Positions 46,229-59,232 of a DNA stretch of 64,000 nt are shown piece by piece. The translations under genes were made by a program, and so were the position numbers. Under the pieces are notes generated by a model. It was given only the letters and a program-made list of their open reading frames with translations. It made no database searches and was not told where the DNA came from. Source of the DNA: Antedon bifida (lineage: Eukaryota; Echinodermata; Crinoidea; Comatulida; Antedonidae); assembly GCA_963402885.1 (NCBI GenBank), contig OY727098.1, forward strand, positions 19,454,717-19,518,716, read 5' to 3'. How positions within the stretch are numbered: the first letter of the stretch is position 1; every line of letters starts with the position of its first letter.

Positions 46229-49200
46229 ATGCGGTTGTCTAAACAGGTTTGTTATTCAATATTTTGTCAATATGAATACCCGTCATTATATAATAGTCTA
46301 CTATTAGGTCTAGGGTAAGCTAGTATTAGGCTAGGCCTACCACAACACCCTAACCTAAGACCTACCAATTGATTGTGTTTGTGGCTAGCCTTCCTGTTGT
46401 TGGCCTAGCTGGGGCCTCGCCCAGTGAGTGGTAGGAGTTGAAGTAGGCATAGGGCCTGACACCTGCTGGGTAGTGAGAGGGCGGGCTAGAGGCAGGCCTT
46501 GGGGCTGGAACCAATCAATTGGCAAGTATACACTATTGCCACACAGATATGTTTGCTATTATATTAATTTATGCATGTTTTATTATTATTAATATATTAC
46601 TTATTAGCTTATTAGTTAGGGCCTCTATAGGCTAGCTAGGCTAGGCCTAGACCCTATATTATATAATATGAATTGTTTTTATTACATTTATTTTTCATAG
46701 ATTCTCTTGTCCAAAGCCAAGAAAAAACTTAAATCAGTTGAATATATAGATCTGTCAGATTTAGATATTGGTAAGACCGATTATTATTATTGTGAACATT
46801 TTTTTTTATATATAGGTATCTGATTTAGTGCAGCACAATAAAAGGAGGTTTTGCTTAATTATATCATAATATAGATACACGTACCTTACTTTAATTTATC
46901 GTGTTTTGTTTCCGTTTTTTTAACTATGACCAGAAAGATGTATCCCTTCTAAGACTTATTTCTTTTAACTTAAATATCTGAACTTCCATACAACTATTGA
47001 TTTATCTTTTTCATAATGATGTATTTATTGTTGTATGCAAAATAAATTCATTACAATGTTGTATTCATAAAATCATCAACTAATCTCTCATGGAGAGTTT
47101 CGTGAATTGAAAGCTTAAGATTAAAGAAGATTATTATCTGAAAAATTCTTACTGGCGGTATCTTTTTACAGTTGCAATTGAATGGTTAAGCCTGTGCCCA
47201 AAACTACAAAGTTTAAACTTAAGAAATAATCATATAGATATTGTTTGTAATCTAACATCTTGTAATCAGCTATGGAACATAGATCTTGCAAACAACAGGG
47301 TAAGTTTTTAATACTTTAATATTTTTTAATAATAATTTAAAAATAAAAGAATCATAAAACAAGATTGCACTCCAAAAAATATAACTCTTCCCTCACTTTA
47401 GTCTCTCCAGCTTATTGAGATCTGCAATACATAGTGCATTCTTTAATTGTTTTATTTTATTCCACAGATTACAAATTTAGATGGTCTTTCAAGGTTTGTT
47501 GCACTAGGTTGTTTAAATTTAGCAAACAATAGCCTGACATGGACTGAACTGAGGAAAATTCAACATCTACAAATCTTGGATGTTTATTTACATGGAAACG
47601 TCAAGTTGGAAATTGATCCTAACTGTAAGTAAACGTACAATGAATGCACACAAGGACAACTAAGCAAATAATCTGATTGGGTGGTACACATTTTTAAATT
47701 TAGAATACAGGTAACCCCTGCAAGAATTTAAAAGCAATCTTGTTGGTTAACAAATTCTTAGATTTTAACCATGTACATTGAGCCTATATTGTATTTAAAA
47801 CTGCATCCAGCCCATTATACAGTAGTCAGAAAATGTCATACTGTACATGCAATCAAACATATCTGATGAACACGAGCGTTAAATATAATGTAAAATGACA
47901 TTGTAGACTATCTATTAAATTAAATTGATTTTTTTTTTCTGTTTCTTTTGTAGATCGTATTCATGTTATAGATGTATTGCCTAACATTTGGACATTGGAT
48001 GGCAGAATGATCACATGTAAGTATATCAGTGTACAACATCAAGACTATGTTTTTATTCTTTAAAACAAAATACAGCTAAAAAATACACATAGTAACAAAA
48101 TAATATATTTATTTACACTTTCAATGGCACACTTATTATATACATCAACCAAAAGTGTTGGGAGTACCCCGGTGTGCTGTTATGTATCGGGCACTGTTGT
48201 ATACTGAAACACTCAACAGGATTCTTAGGGGAAGTGGCAGCTGTTGTCCACAGCACCATTCAACCTAGAAGTCTGCAAATCACAAGATATTATCCTGCAT
48301 TCAACATCTGTACGTTTGTGGAACATTGATTGTAAACGCAAGAAATTGTTGTTTTTATAATTTGGCAATGTATTTGTTTTGTATAAATATAGCAAATGAA
48401 AGCATTCAAGTTGAACATTTTTTTGAAGAGTCTTCACTTTCATCTCATCCAGTTGTGAGTTTCATTTTCATAATTTATTGCATCCGTTGCCTTTCATCTT
48501 GATTTATATCATCATCATTGTCTTTCATATTGTGCAGAACCTTGTCTGAGTATAGTCGCAAATGGGTTGGTCACATTTATGCACCAGCTGAGCTTAAATT
48601 TTGTGGTCCTGTGTTTATAACTGTTTCTGTTTATAACGCTGTTTCTTTCTCCTATGAATATTGAATACATAAAAGTTAACCTTTGTTTCTCTTGAAGAAG
48701 TAAATATATCATACATTATATAGAATCAATGTATAGCCTATTTTTAATGTTTTTTTGTTTTGCATTTTCAGCGACATAAGCTCACAAAGAAACAGTTTGT
48801 TCCAACAGCCATGAAGAATATTGATGTTGTAGGCACTTATGGAGAAAGGGTTAGTCATCTTGTTTGGGTCATTTCTCATTTTTAGTCGCGTGCAACGCAA
48901 CTCTGCAGCTCACTATGTCGGTTGGTTGGTAAACACTAACTTGACCACGCGACTGCAGCCATGTATATGGCCTTCATCTTCTTAGAACCGTTGTGAACCT
49001 TTTGCCACAGTGTCTTGACTTCTAGTTGTAAGTCTTAGTTGACACAAAATTGTATGCTCCTATTTAGCATATTGATAGCATACTGAATCATTCAACATTT
49101 TTCTTTTTTATTAAATGTTTTTTACTTTACTTCTTTTAGACAATGCATCTAATGGTGCGGTTCCCACGAATTGAATGTCGGAATGTTGATACAGATAAAC

Positions 49201-52200
49201 GCAGAATTAAATATTTAGCGTGTAACCTGCAACGAGACTTGTTACTTGAAGATGCTTACAATATTTGGTAAGTAAATAATAATATAGCTTTCAAAGCATT
49301 ATGTTTGCAAACTTTTGGTAAGCCTCTTTATTTTTTTTTTCTGGATGTCTATTCATGCACCACTGAATTTCTTCTAAAACTTTCTAAAAAGCACATTTTA
49401 TCATTTTGTTTCGTTTTACCAACTTTGATAAAATTAGGTTTGATCAACCTTTTGAAAAAATATTCTCTAAGGACAAAATTTCATTATAGAAATGGTCCCT
49501 TGCTTAATTCTAACTAACAACCACATATATGTTAATTGGTCAGAACTTGCCTTATTACTGACACAAGGCTACTTCAAAGTAGTTATTAATATTAATATCA
49601 TCCACATTATATATTCATTTTTAATATTATTTTTAAATTCATTTATCGTTTCTTGTCATTGCTTGATTTTATTTATCTCTTGGTTCAAAGGTCAAATGAT
49701 AATGATAATGCTTTACCAACCAATTTTCTTGAGAAGCTTATTTGGTGTAGAGCAAAAGATTGCCAACATTTCAATGTACTGCTACTTCTCTTGGTAGCTT
49801 CTCTTGAATATCCCTTTCCGACAGTACTAATGGAAAGTACTTTACAAGAAGCAAAGTTAGATACATTAAGGTATGCTACATTGATTGACTATAATTTATC
49901 AGTGGGTTTTTTTGGGTTTAAGATAATTATAAAGCAGTGCTTAAATGGAAAACTGATGCATTATTTATCAAAGCAGTACTTTTTATTTTAAGGAATGGAA
50001 TAAAGATTAACCTTGTACTTGCTACCATAACCAACATAATCTTATCATTATTTTAAGTTGGTTGTTTCCAAGTCGGTATATCCCAATGATTGCCATTTGC
50101 AAATGGAATCACACCCCCATTAAAGCTCTGTCAACACTATCAAACTCTATGTGACAAAATATGTGCCCATACGATGACATCATATTACTACCATATTTTA
50201 TGGAGCTTTACTGGCAATATGCATATAGGAAAACATGAACTTATTCTATAAAAATGAACCCTGAAATTGTTGCCAGCCTTTTATATCATGATACAGTATA
50301 ACGCTTCTCTGTTCTTGAACAAATTTAGGGAAACTTTGTTACATCAACTTCATAATTTACATACAGTAATTAATTAATCACTATTGTTTTCCAAAACTTA
50401 CAGTCAAATTTCTACTATTCACCTGTTTTTGTTGCCAAAGGACATAAGATGTCGTATATGCTGTTTTTTATTAAGTGCAGTTAAAGTTGATCGTGATGCT
50501 AAAAAGGTAACGATATTTTTGTTATTCAATGATTTCACTTTGGCAAAGTCTAGAGAGAAAGTATTAAATTGGATGTCCAGTATACACAAGTCTGGCTCAT
50601 ATGAACCCAGTGCATCTTGCAGAAGAGTAGGAGGCAACTCCCTTGTTTTTCTGCCCTGTCGAATTGATGGCCAAAGAAGGAGGTAAGCTATACAGCCAAT
50701 GATGATAATGAGATAATCTCTGATGTGTCTGCTTGATATGATAGGATACATTATTGATGTTACAGTACATACTTTATTACATGAAAATAATCAGTCTTTC
50801 AATGTTGTTGTACATAGGATGATAGCCTTCATGACAAGTTATATTTGTGCCTGCATTACACTGTCATAGACATTGCAAAGAGAATGCATGCTGTCAATGA
50901 CAGACCACTCAATAATACTTCAAAACGGATGTGAGTATGCATGTCCTTTTATACATGTGGGAACACTATTCAATATTTGCTATAACTTTGCTAGCCATTG
51001 TTGGTTAAAATAGTAGCCTTGTATTTTGATGAACTCAGCTTAAAGCTTCCTCAATATAAAAAGCATTGTGGCCTTCCATGATGCTTTGAATAAAACACTT
51101 GACAATGTTTTGACTTAAAGCCTTTTTTTTTTCATTTTATGATTTGTATACTGTGAGTATTGAATGATAAAAGTGTTTTTAATTCTGTAGGTATTGCGAG
51201 TATCGAAGCCTTTTAGCAGCAGAAGTAGTACAACTGCTTTGTATAGTTCCAGTATTCTTTGAATTCATTAAAAATGACCCAGGTGTGAAGCAGCTTGTGT
51301 CGGTAGCATCTGCTGATGATGATATGCAATATAAGGTTCAAATGCTAATGTCAAAGGTCATTGCCAATGGAGTAGGTTTGATTTTCTTTTTAATATTCTA
51401 CAAAAAATACTATGAATCAAACTTATAAATTAGAAGCACACATTTTTGGCAAACTTCACAAGAGTGAACCATGGGACAATTAAGGCCATAGAAGATTAAA
51501 ATTTCTTGATGAAAACATATCATTTTAGGGAAATACAAGCCAAGTAGTAGAAGAAGCAAGTGAACTGCTTTTGACTGCTGTATATGAGAATACAAAGAAT
51601 GTTATCAGTCACAAGATTCCAGCGAGGCATCCTGCTGCCAGATATGTTTTGTCAGTAAGTTACTGTATCATGGCATCTTAATTTGGTATTACACTACTTT
51701 ATAGGCTGATCCATTCGGTTCATGCAGTTGGGTTTTCATGAAGACCCTTTGACACTTTGATTAACTAAATTGATTCAAAATTTACAATGGTTAAATGTGT
51801 ACAATTCCGGTCATTTTGATATCCTATTATCTCCCCTCTTGGGATTCTTTTAGTGGTATGGAAGGCAAAATTCGTCAAAAAATAATTGTTTCAGTATTTT
51901 AGAATGCAACATTTGTCTAAAAAAATAATTGATTCAGTATTATTGAAGGCACAATTCGTCAAAAAAATAACACCTTTCAAACAAATATATGGATCTTTCC
52001 GGTTATCATACTTAATTCTGTTCATATTCCATCCACAGCTCTTTCATTATTTTATTTGTAAGTTCTGTGTAAATATCATTGTATTAATATGGTTTTTAAT
52101 TGGTTGTTTACTCAGAAAGGCATTCAACGTCGTCGTCCTATGTCATCACCAGTGTACACAAGTCATCTACTTGCTGAAGGTGGTAGAGCTCAGTCAGCTA

Positions 52201-55200
52201 AATCAACACAAGTTATCGGCCTAAGCCCCAGGAAAGTTGCACCAAGAAAACCACCTGCATTGGGTGAAAAGGTTTTACTAGGCCCACAAAATATTGGTTT
52301 CATCATAGCATTGCCAGAGGCAGATATTGCATTGATACAGACGGAGAACAGACAAAGTAAGATCTATAAATCTAACCACAATAGGATGTAATTCTTATTC
52401 TAATTTTTAAAAGTTCTAAAAATTGACATTGTTATCTTTGTTTATTTTTATAAATATGATTATATAAATTTGAAAAAAAAAAATTATATAGATTTTAAAG
52501 TATGCTCTCCAGAATTTGTGTTTTGATTGAAGTAAAAATATTTTGTTTATTCCAGCAAATAGTGATTCAACTCTTTATAGGTTGGAGAACAATGATGATT
52601 TCTACTCCTATGTTGATATGACAATAATGTTCTTTGATAAGAAAATTGGTTGTTGGAAACCCAGAGGCACAGTTGGAGATATATGGAGGTATGCATCTTC
52701 AATTCATTCAAATGTTATTTACTTTATTGTTCAAAATTGATAATATATATATAATACTGTCAAATAAAATACTGCAATACTTACTTCCAGCATGATTCGA
52801 ACAGTAGTGATTTGATAGCCATCAGATTACCCCGTGTCTGGGACCAGCTTCCCAGACCATTGACAGATGCTGCAGTCCTAGAAAGCCCATCAGCCTTCAT
52901 TAGAAAAGTTCACATTCATTTTGATCCGCTTTAACTGTATTTTGTGTCTTTTATGTGTAAACTGACTTTGGGGTTGGGTCAACCGGCTCAGCTACAGTGA
53001 TTAAGTTCACTTAGGTTGACCCTGGTCTCCCTAATTTCAGTTTTTTTGTTATTTATATACTGAAATAGACTGAATAAATAATTAAATGAACCAAATGAAA
53101 GCTTTGCCAAATTTAGTGTGAATTGATCTTAACACTGCTGTTTATTTTCAGAGTTACTATGAAAGGTGCAGGTGATGAGACTATGCCATCAAATCCACCA
53201 AGTAGTCCTCAATCTGCAAGAACCCCAAGGGGGTCTCATGTGTGCTTTTCCGTTAACACAGAGACACAGGTATATTTACATATTAACTTACATTACAGCA
53301 TATTTATATACTTTTTTATCTCTGTCTATCGATCAAATGGTATTTCATCTTTTTCGTCATAGTTCACATTCAATAGAGCATGCATTGCACTTCTGTGCCC
53401 AGTTTTCTTCCAAATTTTAATATGTTTGTATCAAACAATTATCTTCCAAAGTTTTTATTTTCATGTTTTATTTTGTTGCTGCCATGTTTCTCCAGGAAAA
53501 CACAACTTCAGACAACTTGACAAGTTCTTCCTGCACAAATGAAACCTATTCAATGTATGAACCTGAGGAAAGTAGCAGGCAAGACAACCAGCAAGTTGCA
53601 CTAAATGAAGAAGCTGATTATGCAAACAATGCCCTCTATGACTGTGTCACAAATGCAGTTGCAACATTTAATAAACCTAATGCTGAGGTAAGAATTTGTA
53701 GCAATTACTATTACACTCAATCAAGAGATGGTCACTTGTAAAGTGTGATGTGCCCAAATATGGTGGTGATATGACATCATCATGTCCATATAATATGGGT
53801 ACATTATATTTTGTTGTCACATAAAATTTGATAGTGTAAACATAGCTCTAGAGGGGAAAACTTTTAGATATTTGTTAAGTGGGGTTAACCATTTTATAGA
53901 GAGTATTGATTTAGTCTTTCTGTAGCAACTGGAGTAAACAACCAATGTGCATACCATCCTTCGTTTCATTGATGTCATGATTTTTTGACCTATCATGACA
54001 TATTTTCTCCATTCTTAAATCAACACAACATCCCAGAAATATATACAAACTTAACCACTGAATAAATTTCTTTTTATTTAATGTACAATATGTTTGTATT
54101 GAAACCACACACATTGTATTGCTTTTTGTAGAAATATGATGTGTTTGAAGATACAAAAAGGTAAGAATACTTTTTAGGATACAATGTGGATCTTATCTTG
54201 TGTAGGTTGGTAGTGTTATGATTTTTTTTTTTGCATTATGATTTCTTGTATGAAAGTCTTAAAATATATCTGTTTGAATAATGTGAAGTATTATTCCATG
54301 CTTGTATAAAATCTTTCGCACTGATTCTTGGTTACAATTCTACCCATCAACTAGTTGTGTTTTCTCTTCAAAGATGGTGGAATTATACCAGACTATTATA
54401 AATACTTCTTGACAAACAAAAGCTTCATAATAAAAATGCTTTTCTACTTTTTCCTACTAAACCTGTTATTTTTGGACAAATGTCCGATTTCAGTAGAGTT
54501 CATTGTAATTGTAACCCATACTTCTCGCCTGATTTACTGTATCTGTTCCAATGTATTTATTAACATATTTGCATAAATAACATTATTTTGTTTATGTAGT
54601 TTACAGAAAATTGCTTGTCGACAATGCATGTTGTCAAAATGTGTTGATTGCAAACCTGAAGTGACGGTTTCTGAATGCAGGACTCCTGACAACAGGTAGA
54701 ATAAGCCATGTTTCAGATTAATAGAACTGTTAATATTGAGTAAATTCTTTTGGTCGAATAAGCTTTTTGTTCTCTAACCATAACACACAAATTCAAATAA
54801 AAACACCAAACCGTTTGGTTCTGATGATGCTTGTAAAGCAGTGACAATAAGTATCCACAATAACCATTATCCAAGGTTTTTTTAATGCATGGCAGAAATT
54901 TGAAAGCATGGTTTATGCTACAACAGTACAGTAATTGCTTTTAAATCAAACTGTCCAGGTGTGGAAATAATTAAATGGCTCACAAAAATGTATTCAGGAA
55001 TCCAAATTTAACCAAAACATTTTATTGAAAGATGACTTCAAGACCAATATGAACCATAAAGAATGATTGTACATTATTACTATATAAATATAGATACAAG
55101 ACTTTTGTTTGTTTTTCTTAATTAAAAAAGTGATCAAGGAAACACTTATTTTTCAGTGAGAAGATGTTTTCAGGAGCTAATGCTCACTTGACTGTTGACC

Positions 55201-57512
55201 TTCGACTTGATGGTGAGCATACTAAAACACAAGTAGAGCGAACTGAAATGTGGAACAGATCTGTTCAAAACTACAAACCAAAGAAACGCGCAAATAGTGC
55301 ATGTGAGTAAACCATGGTTAATAGCAGTGTCAATACACATTGGAATAGGCAACAGGGTGCTTTGAGCTTTTTATGTGGTTCTGTATGACAAAACACTGTA
55401 ATATCCACTGTGAATGAATATAGTGCGAATTGAGCGTAGTGTTCCTGTGTTTGAACTCTGTGCCTATTCCAAAGTAGGCTATTGTAGGTATAAACAAGAC
55501 CTGAATCTTTATTGATATGCAGACATTCTACCATTAGACAATTATCATGGCATGGTTCAAATTTGATTGGATAACTCTTAAACAACCTTGGCGTGACACG
55601 ATAATCAAATTAATACGCCCTCTTTTTAACATACTGTATGTAATTAGATGTTTTTGCCCTACTCTGACGTAATTTGTACTTTATACTAAGTACATTTGAG
55701 AATACTTGCGAAAAAATTCGCAAGTAGTTCTCGGGTGGGACTCGAACCCACGACCTCCAGATCACTAGCCTGGCGTTCATACCTCTAGACCACCGAGCTT
55801 GCGCTGATGGCTAGTGGCTAGATTCGAGCCCAAGTAAGCAGCGGGTACTGCACCAACAGGATGGCAAAAACATCTAATTACTCAACTCCCTGACGCAAAA
55901 ACTATGTACTTTTTTTGTAGTTGCACGATGTTCATCAATGTCAAAATCTGCTAGCCCGGTGATGATTCAGATGGGGAATAGTTGGTTGGCTGGAGGTCGT
56001 GACTTGCATTACATCACTAAAATGACAAATAAAATGAAGCTGTCGAGTCATACACCAGGCTGGAAGCAAGGCTTACAAAATCGTCCTCAGTCTTCAACAT
56101 CTCTTGTTTATAGACCACAAAGGTATTTGTTATTCTGGAAGAAATTATTGCAACCATAATGATTACTGATATTTTGTTTGTAGCAATAATTCAGCTATTG
56201 GTCACTTTGGAGATCCTGCCTTAATAATAATAATAACTGGTGGTACTTGATATAGCGCATTATGCTGAAAGCCTCAACGCGCTTTACATAGACAGAAACA
56301 TTTAGAAAATTAAAAATTCAAAAGGTGGGTTTTGAGGAGAGATTTGAAGACACAGGTGGAAATTGCCTGACGGATGTCATTCACCCTTGTGAATTAATAT
56401 ACAATATAAGATAAGGGCGTATTCATTTCATCTTTTTATTTTGTACAATTGAGAACTATCACTGTTCCGCCATACCATGCCAAATGTGTTGCTATCTTAC
56501 CAGATTTGAACCAAAGCATGAAAGTCTCATGGTCTAATTGTAGGGTGTATGCATATTAAACAGCAGAATCTAGGTGCGAATCTTGGCTGAGGAAGCATTT
56601 ACTTTTCACTGATTTAATTTATCAATTTCTATTATATCACTTGGTGGTCTGAAGATTTGCTGATGCGTGTCAAATGTGGATACACAGTAGGCCTATATAG
56701 TATATGTGTATATATTTATTCTCTAGTTTATATTTATTTATTCACAGAGTACAAAACAAAGTGAGGAATGTCAGGTCTGCTTGTCCGAGACTGGAACAAG
56801 TTTCAAGTAAGATTGATATTGAATATTGAAATATTGTAAATAACTAATGAATGGCATACAAACAATAAATATTTTCATGAGTTGAAAGGTTTTTCTATTT
56901 AACAAAAGGGAGGTTTCGTTTTGCTACAAATACGATAACGGATACACCACACACACATAATCGTTTTCGTAAGCCAGTAAAAATCTTGAGGGCGCTGTCC
57001 AAAGTATGGTAAAATTTAGTGAAGCGCAGGTACGTGTTGCTTGGCTGTCTAGGCCTAGTGTAATCAATCAATCAAAGTAAGGAAGGACATTAAAAACTGC
57101 TAATTATCAAAATTGACCTGACATTTTTAGTAAATTACTTTTCGTTTTGTAGTTACGAATATGACTGGTGATATTCGTCAACACGAATACGCTTTATGAA
57201 TATGAAATGGGGATCAGCTAAAAAGTTTCACAAATGTGTTGCGAAACCTCCCTATTGTGGAGCCGATATGACAGTTGAATTTAAAATCGACATTATCACT
57301 TCTGTCACAATCATTAACATACATGATTAGATTCAGTTTACTATCTTATTACAGACCAATATCCAGTGCCATCACCAGCCTCATCAGTAAAAGATGGAGA
57401 AGAGTCATTGCATTATATGTACCATCAGTTTAATACTCAACGAGCAATAACACCTCCATCATACCAAGGTCAGGCCTGCCCTCCATCTCCCCTTAATATG
57501 ACAGTAAAATGA
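46229..57512 (+). CDS. Leucine-rich-repeat protein, 926 residues, unrecognised family
   Basis: Twenty-three exons join in phase: 46229-46246, 46701-46770, 47172-47299, 47468-47624, 47954-48016, 48393-48454, 48772-48849, 49140-49267, 49691-49870, 50404-50506, 50818-50930, 51191-51371, 51529-51654, 52116-52356, 52556-52688, 53152-53269, 53496-53687, 54132-54160, 54600-54695, 55157-55302, 55921-56122, 56748-56806, 57355-57512 (TGA). Residues about 17-145 hold SDS22-type repeats (LQSLNLRNNHIDIV, LWNIDLANNRITNL, LGCLNLANNSL) closed by a cap-like HVIDVLPNIWTLDGR. A helical middle follows (HFNVLLLLLVASLEYPFP), then a Ser/Pro/Arg linker and a CxxC-x4-CxxC cluster at 713-724. No signal peptide is seen, so it is cytoplasmic. 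The 18-base first exon is the weakest part. LRRs bind proteins, but partner and pathway are unknown. Confidence 0.87.
46247..46700. repeat. AGGCCTA-rich intron 1 of the LRR gene
   Basis: Intron 1 carries several TAGGCCTA/CTAGGCTAGG words (46305-46345, 46620-46655) like the block at 18520. It has no fixed period. Confidence 0.5.
50121..50214. repeat. Small interspersed element in intron 9 (related to 53741-53862)
   Basis: A block starting TTAAAGCTCTGTCAACACT and ending near GGAGCTTTACTGG contains TATGTGACAAAATATGTGCC. The reverse complement of 53741-53862 carries the same ordered words (AGCTATGTTTACACTATCAAA, TATGTGACAACAAAATATAAT, ATGATGTCATATCA). The ends are weakly inverted (AAAGCTC/GAGCTTT). 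Confidence 0.55.
52790..53090 (+). mobile_element. 3' end of a non-LTR retrotransposon (LINE) in intron 15
   Basis: A frame reads IRLPRVWDQLPRPLTDAAV, then a phenylalanine and basic residues (AFIRKVHIHF) and a stop at 52931-52933. This is the typical end of LINE reverse-transcriptase proteins (RLWNSLP...F..L). About 150 bases of 3' tail with a TGAATAAATAATTAAATGAA-like end follow. The fragment is 5'-truncated and lies between exons 52556-52688 and 53152-53269. Confidence 0.65.
53741..53862. repeat. Small interspersed element in intron 17 (inverted relative of 50121-50214)
   Basis: A block from AAGTGTGATGTGCCCAAATA to AACATAGCTCTAGAGGGG. It is the opposite orientation of the element in intron 9 and somewhat longer. 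Both lie in the LRR gene. Confidence 0.5.
55640..55881. mobile_element. MITE with 19-bp perfect terminal inverted repeats carrying a tRNA-like sequence (intron 20)
   Basis: GTAATTAGATGTTTTTGCC (55640-55658) is exactly repeated in reverse at 55863-55881. TA dinucleotides close to both ends (TA-ATTAGATG / CATCTAAT-TA) would fit a TA target duplication, but this is not proven. Inside are a 10-bp hairpin (55703-55726) and a tRNA-like segment at 55730-55797. No transposase frame is present. Confidence 0.75.
55730..55797 (-). repeat. tRNA-like sequence (anticodon loop reads AGT, Thr-like) inside a MITE
   Basis: Read on the minus strand: a five-pair acceptor remnant CTCGG/CCGAG, a D-arm-like GGTCTAGAGGTATGA, an anticodon stem CCAGG/TCTGG with loop CTAGTGA, and an intact T-arm GTGGG-TTCGAGT-CCCAC. 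The acceptor stem lacks its outer two pairs and the D stem is weak, so I read it as tRNA-derived and probably not a functional gene. Confidence 0.55.
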
Positions 57513-57731
57513 TAATACAGGACAGAGGAAACTCATAAATATATATCAACTTTTTCTCATTCTCACAGATTTCCTCATCTTTATCGTTTCAAATTAATTA
57601 ATTAAATTTCAGTATATCACCGGGCGGTTTAGAATTTATATATATATATACACTATAAAACAAATTGGAGAAATATGGCCAACCCCTATTCAGTGAACAC
57701 GCTATTGAAGGTTCTTATACTGATATATTAT

Positions 57732-57737
57732 AATAAA
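57732..57737 (+). terminator. Poly(A) signal AATAAA of the LRR gene
   Basis: AATAAA lies 220 bp after the TGA at 57510-57512. It is the best nearby candidate and would end the transcript before the 184-bp repeat array. Confidence 0.5.
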
Positions 57738-57739
57738 GT

Positions 57740-58195
57740 TTCAATATGGTAAGGTTCAAAGCTGTGAACTTAAAAAAAAACATTGCTAGCGGCTCATTAA
57801 GCAGCCTTCCCCTTAATCAATCTTAATTACAGCAGATAAAAGCAAATACTAAATTCACTACAGTAAGATATTGCAAAAGGTTGTTTTTAAATGATAAAAT
57901 AGTCAACAACATATTATTACACTATGGTAAAGTGTCCAATAATAACAAAGGTAATAAGATAACAAAGGGATGAAAGGATGCTTAATGCCACAGTAGGAGC
58001 AAATGGAATAATAATAAAGGTATCTGAGTAATGAAAAAGAGCAGATCGACATTTAGATTAAGCTAAAATATCAGGAAGAATAAAGTGAAAAACCAAACCA
58101 AACTGAAAACAGTTTCAGTAACAGTTTTAAGTATGAGCGATGTTCTTTTAATAAAGAGAATAAATTAGACTTCAGAGAGAAATATAATGTATTGC
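57740..58195. other. Intergenic, no gene seen
   Basis: AT-rich DNA between the LRR gene end and the tandem array. Nothing definite visible. Confidence 0.4.
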
Positions 58196-58199
58196 AATG

Positions 58200-59232
58200 T
58201 TCATATTTTATTTGCAAAAAATCCTGTACTATAGGACACCCAAAATATGGACATTTTAAAGATGCCGTTATTATGCATTAACATTGCAATAGATGTCCGT
58301 ATATTGCCATATTACATCATATGGTACCATAGAACCACATGTTGAGAAATAAAATCATCCAAATTTGCCCATTTTCGACAAAATCCCTCTACTATAGTAC
58401 AGGATTAATTTTGTTGCAAATTCACCAAAAATATGAACTTTTTAAAATGCAGTTATGCACTAACACTGCAATACGTACACTAATATTGCCATATTACATC
58501 ATATGGTACCATAGAACCACTTTATTTTGAGAAATAAAATCATCCAAAATTGCCCATTTTTCGACAAAATCTCTGTACTATAGTACAGTGATTTGTTGCA
58601 AATTCACCCAAAATATGAACTGTTTAAAATGCAGTTATTATGCACTAACATTGTACATACACTAATATTGCCATATTACATCATATGGTGCCATAGAACC
58701 ACTTTATGTTGAGAAATAAAATCATCCAAATTTGCCCATTTTTCGACAAAATCCCTGTACTATAGTAGTGATTTTTTTGTAAATTCACCCAAAATATGAA
58801 CTTTTTGAAATGCAGTTATTATGCACTAACATTGCAATACATACACTAATATTGCCATATTACATCATATGGTGCTATAGAACCACTTTATGTTGAGAAA
58901 TAAAATCATCCAAATTTGCCCATTTTTCGACAAAATCCCTGTACTATAGTACAGTGATTTTTTTGCAAATTCACCCAAAATATGAACTTTTTATAACGCA
59001 TTTATTATGCACTAACATTGCAATACATACACTAATATTGCCATATTACATCATATGGTGCCATAGAACCACTTTATGTTGAGAAATAAAATCATCCAAA
59101 TTTGCCCATTTTTCGACAAAATCCCTGTACTATAGTACAGTGATTTTTTTGCAAATTCACCCAAAATATGAACTTTTTATAATACAGTTATTATGCACTA
59201 ACATAGCAATACATGCTTGTATATTGCCATAA
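58200..59232. repeat. 184-bp tandem repeat, about 5.5 copies
   Basis: GTTGAGAAATAAAATCATCC (or close) starts at 58341, 58526, 58708, 58892 and 59078, giving periods of 185, 182, 184 and 186 bp. Each unit also has TTGCCATATTACATCATATGG and a short near-palindrome TACTATAGTA. A partial leading copy begins at about 58200. The array sits between two convergent genes. Confidence 0.94.

Noticed and set aside
55730..55797. Functional tRNA-Thr gene
   Set aside because: The acceptor stem is incomplete, the D stem is weak, and it sits inside a transposon with terminal inverted repeats; called tRNA-derived instead.
57640..57655. TA dinucleotide run as a regulatory element
   Set aside because: A short simple repeat after the LRR gene stop codon; no further support.
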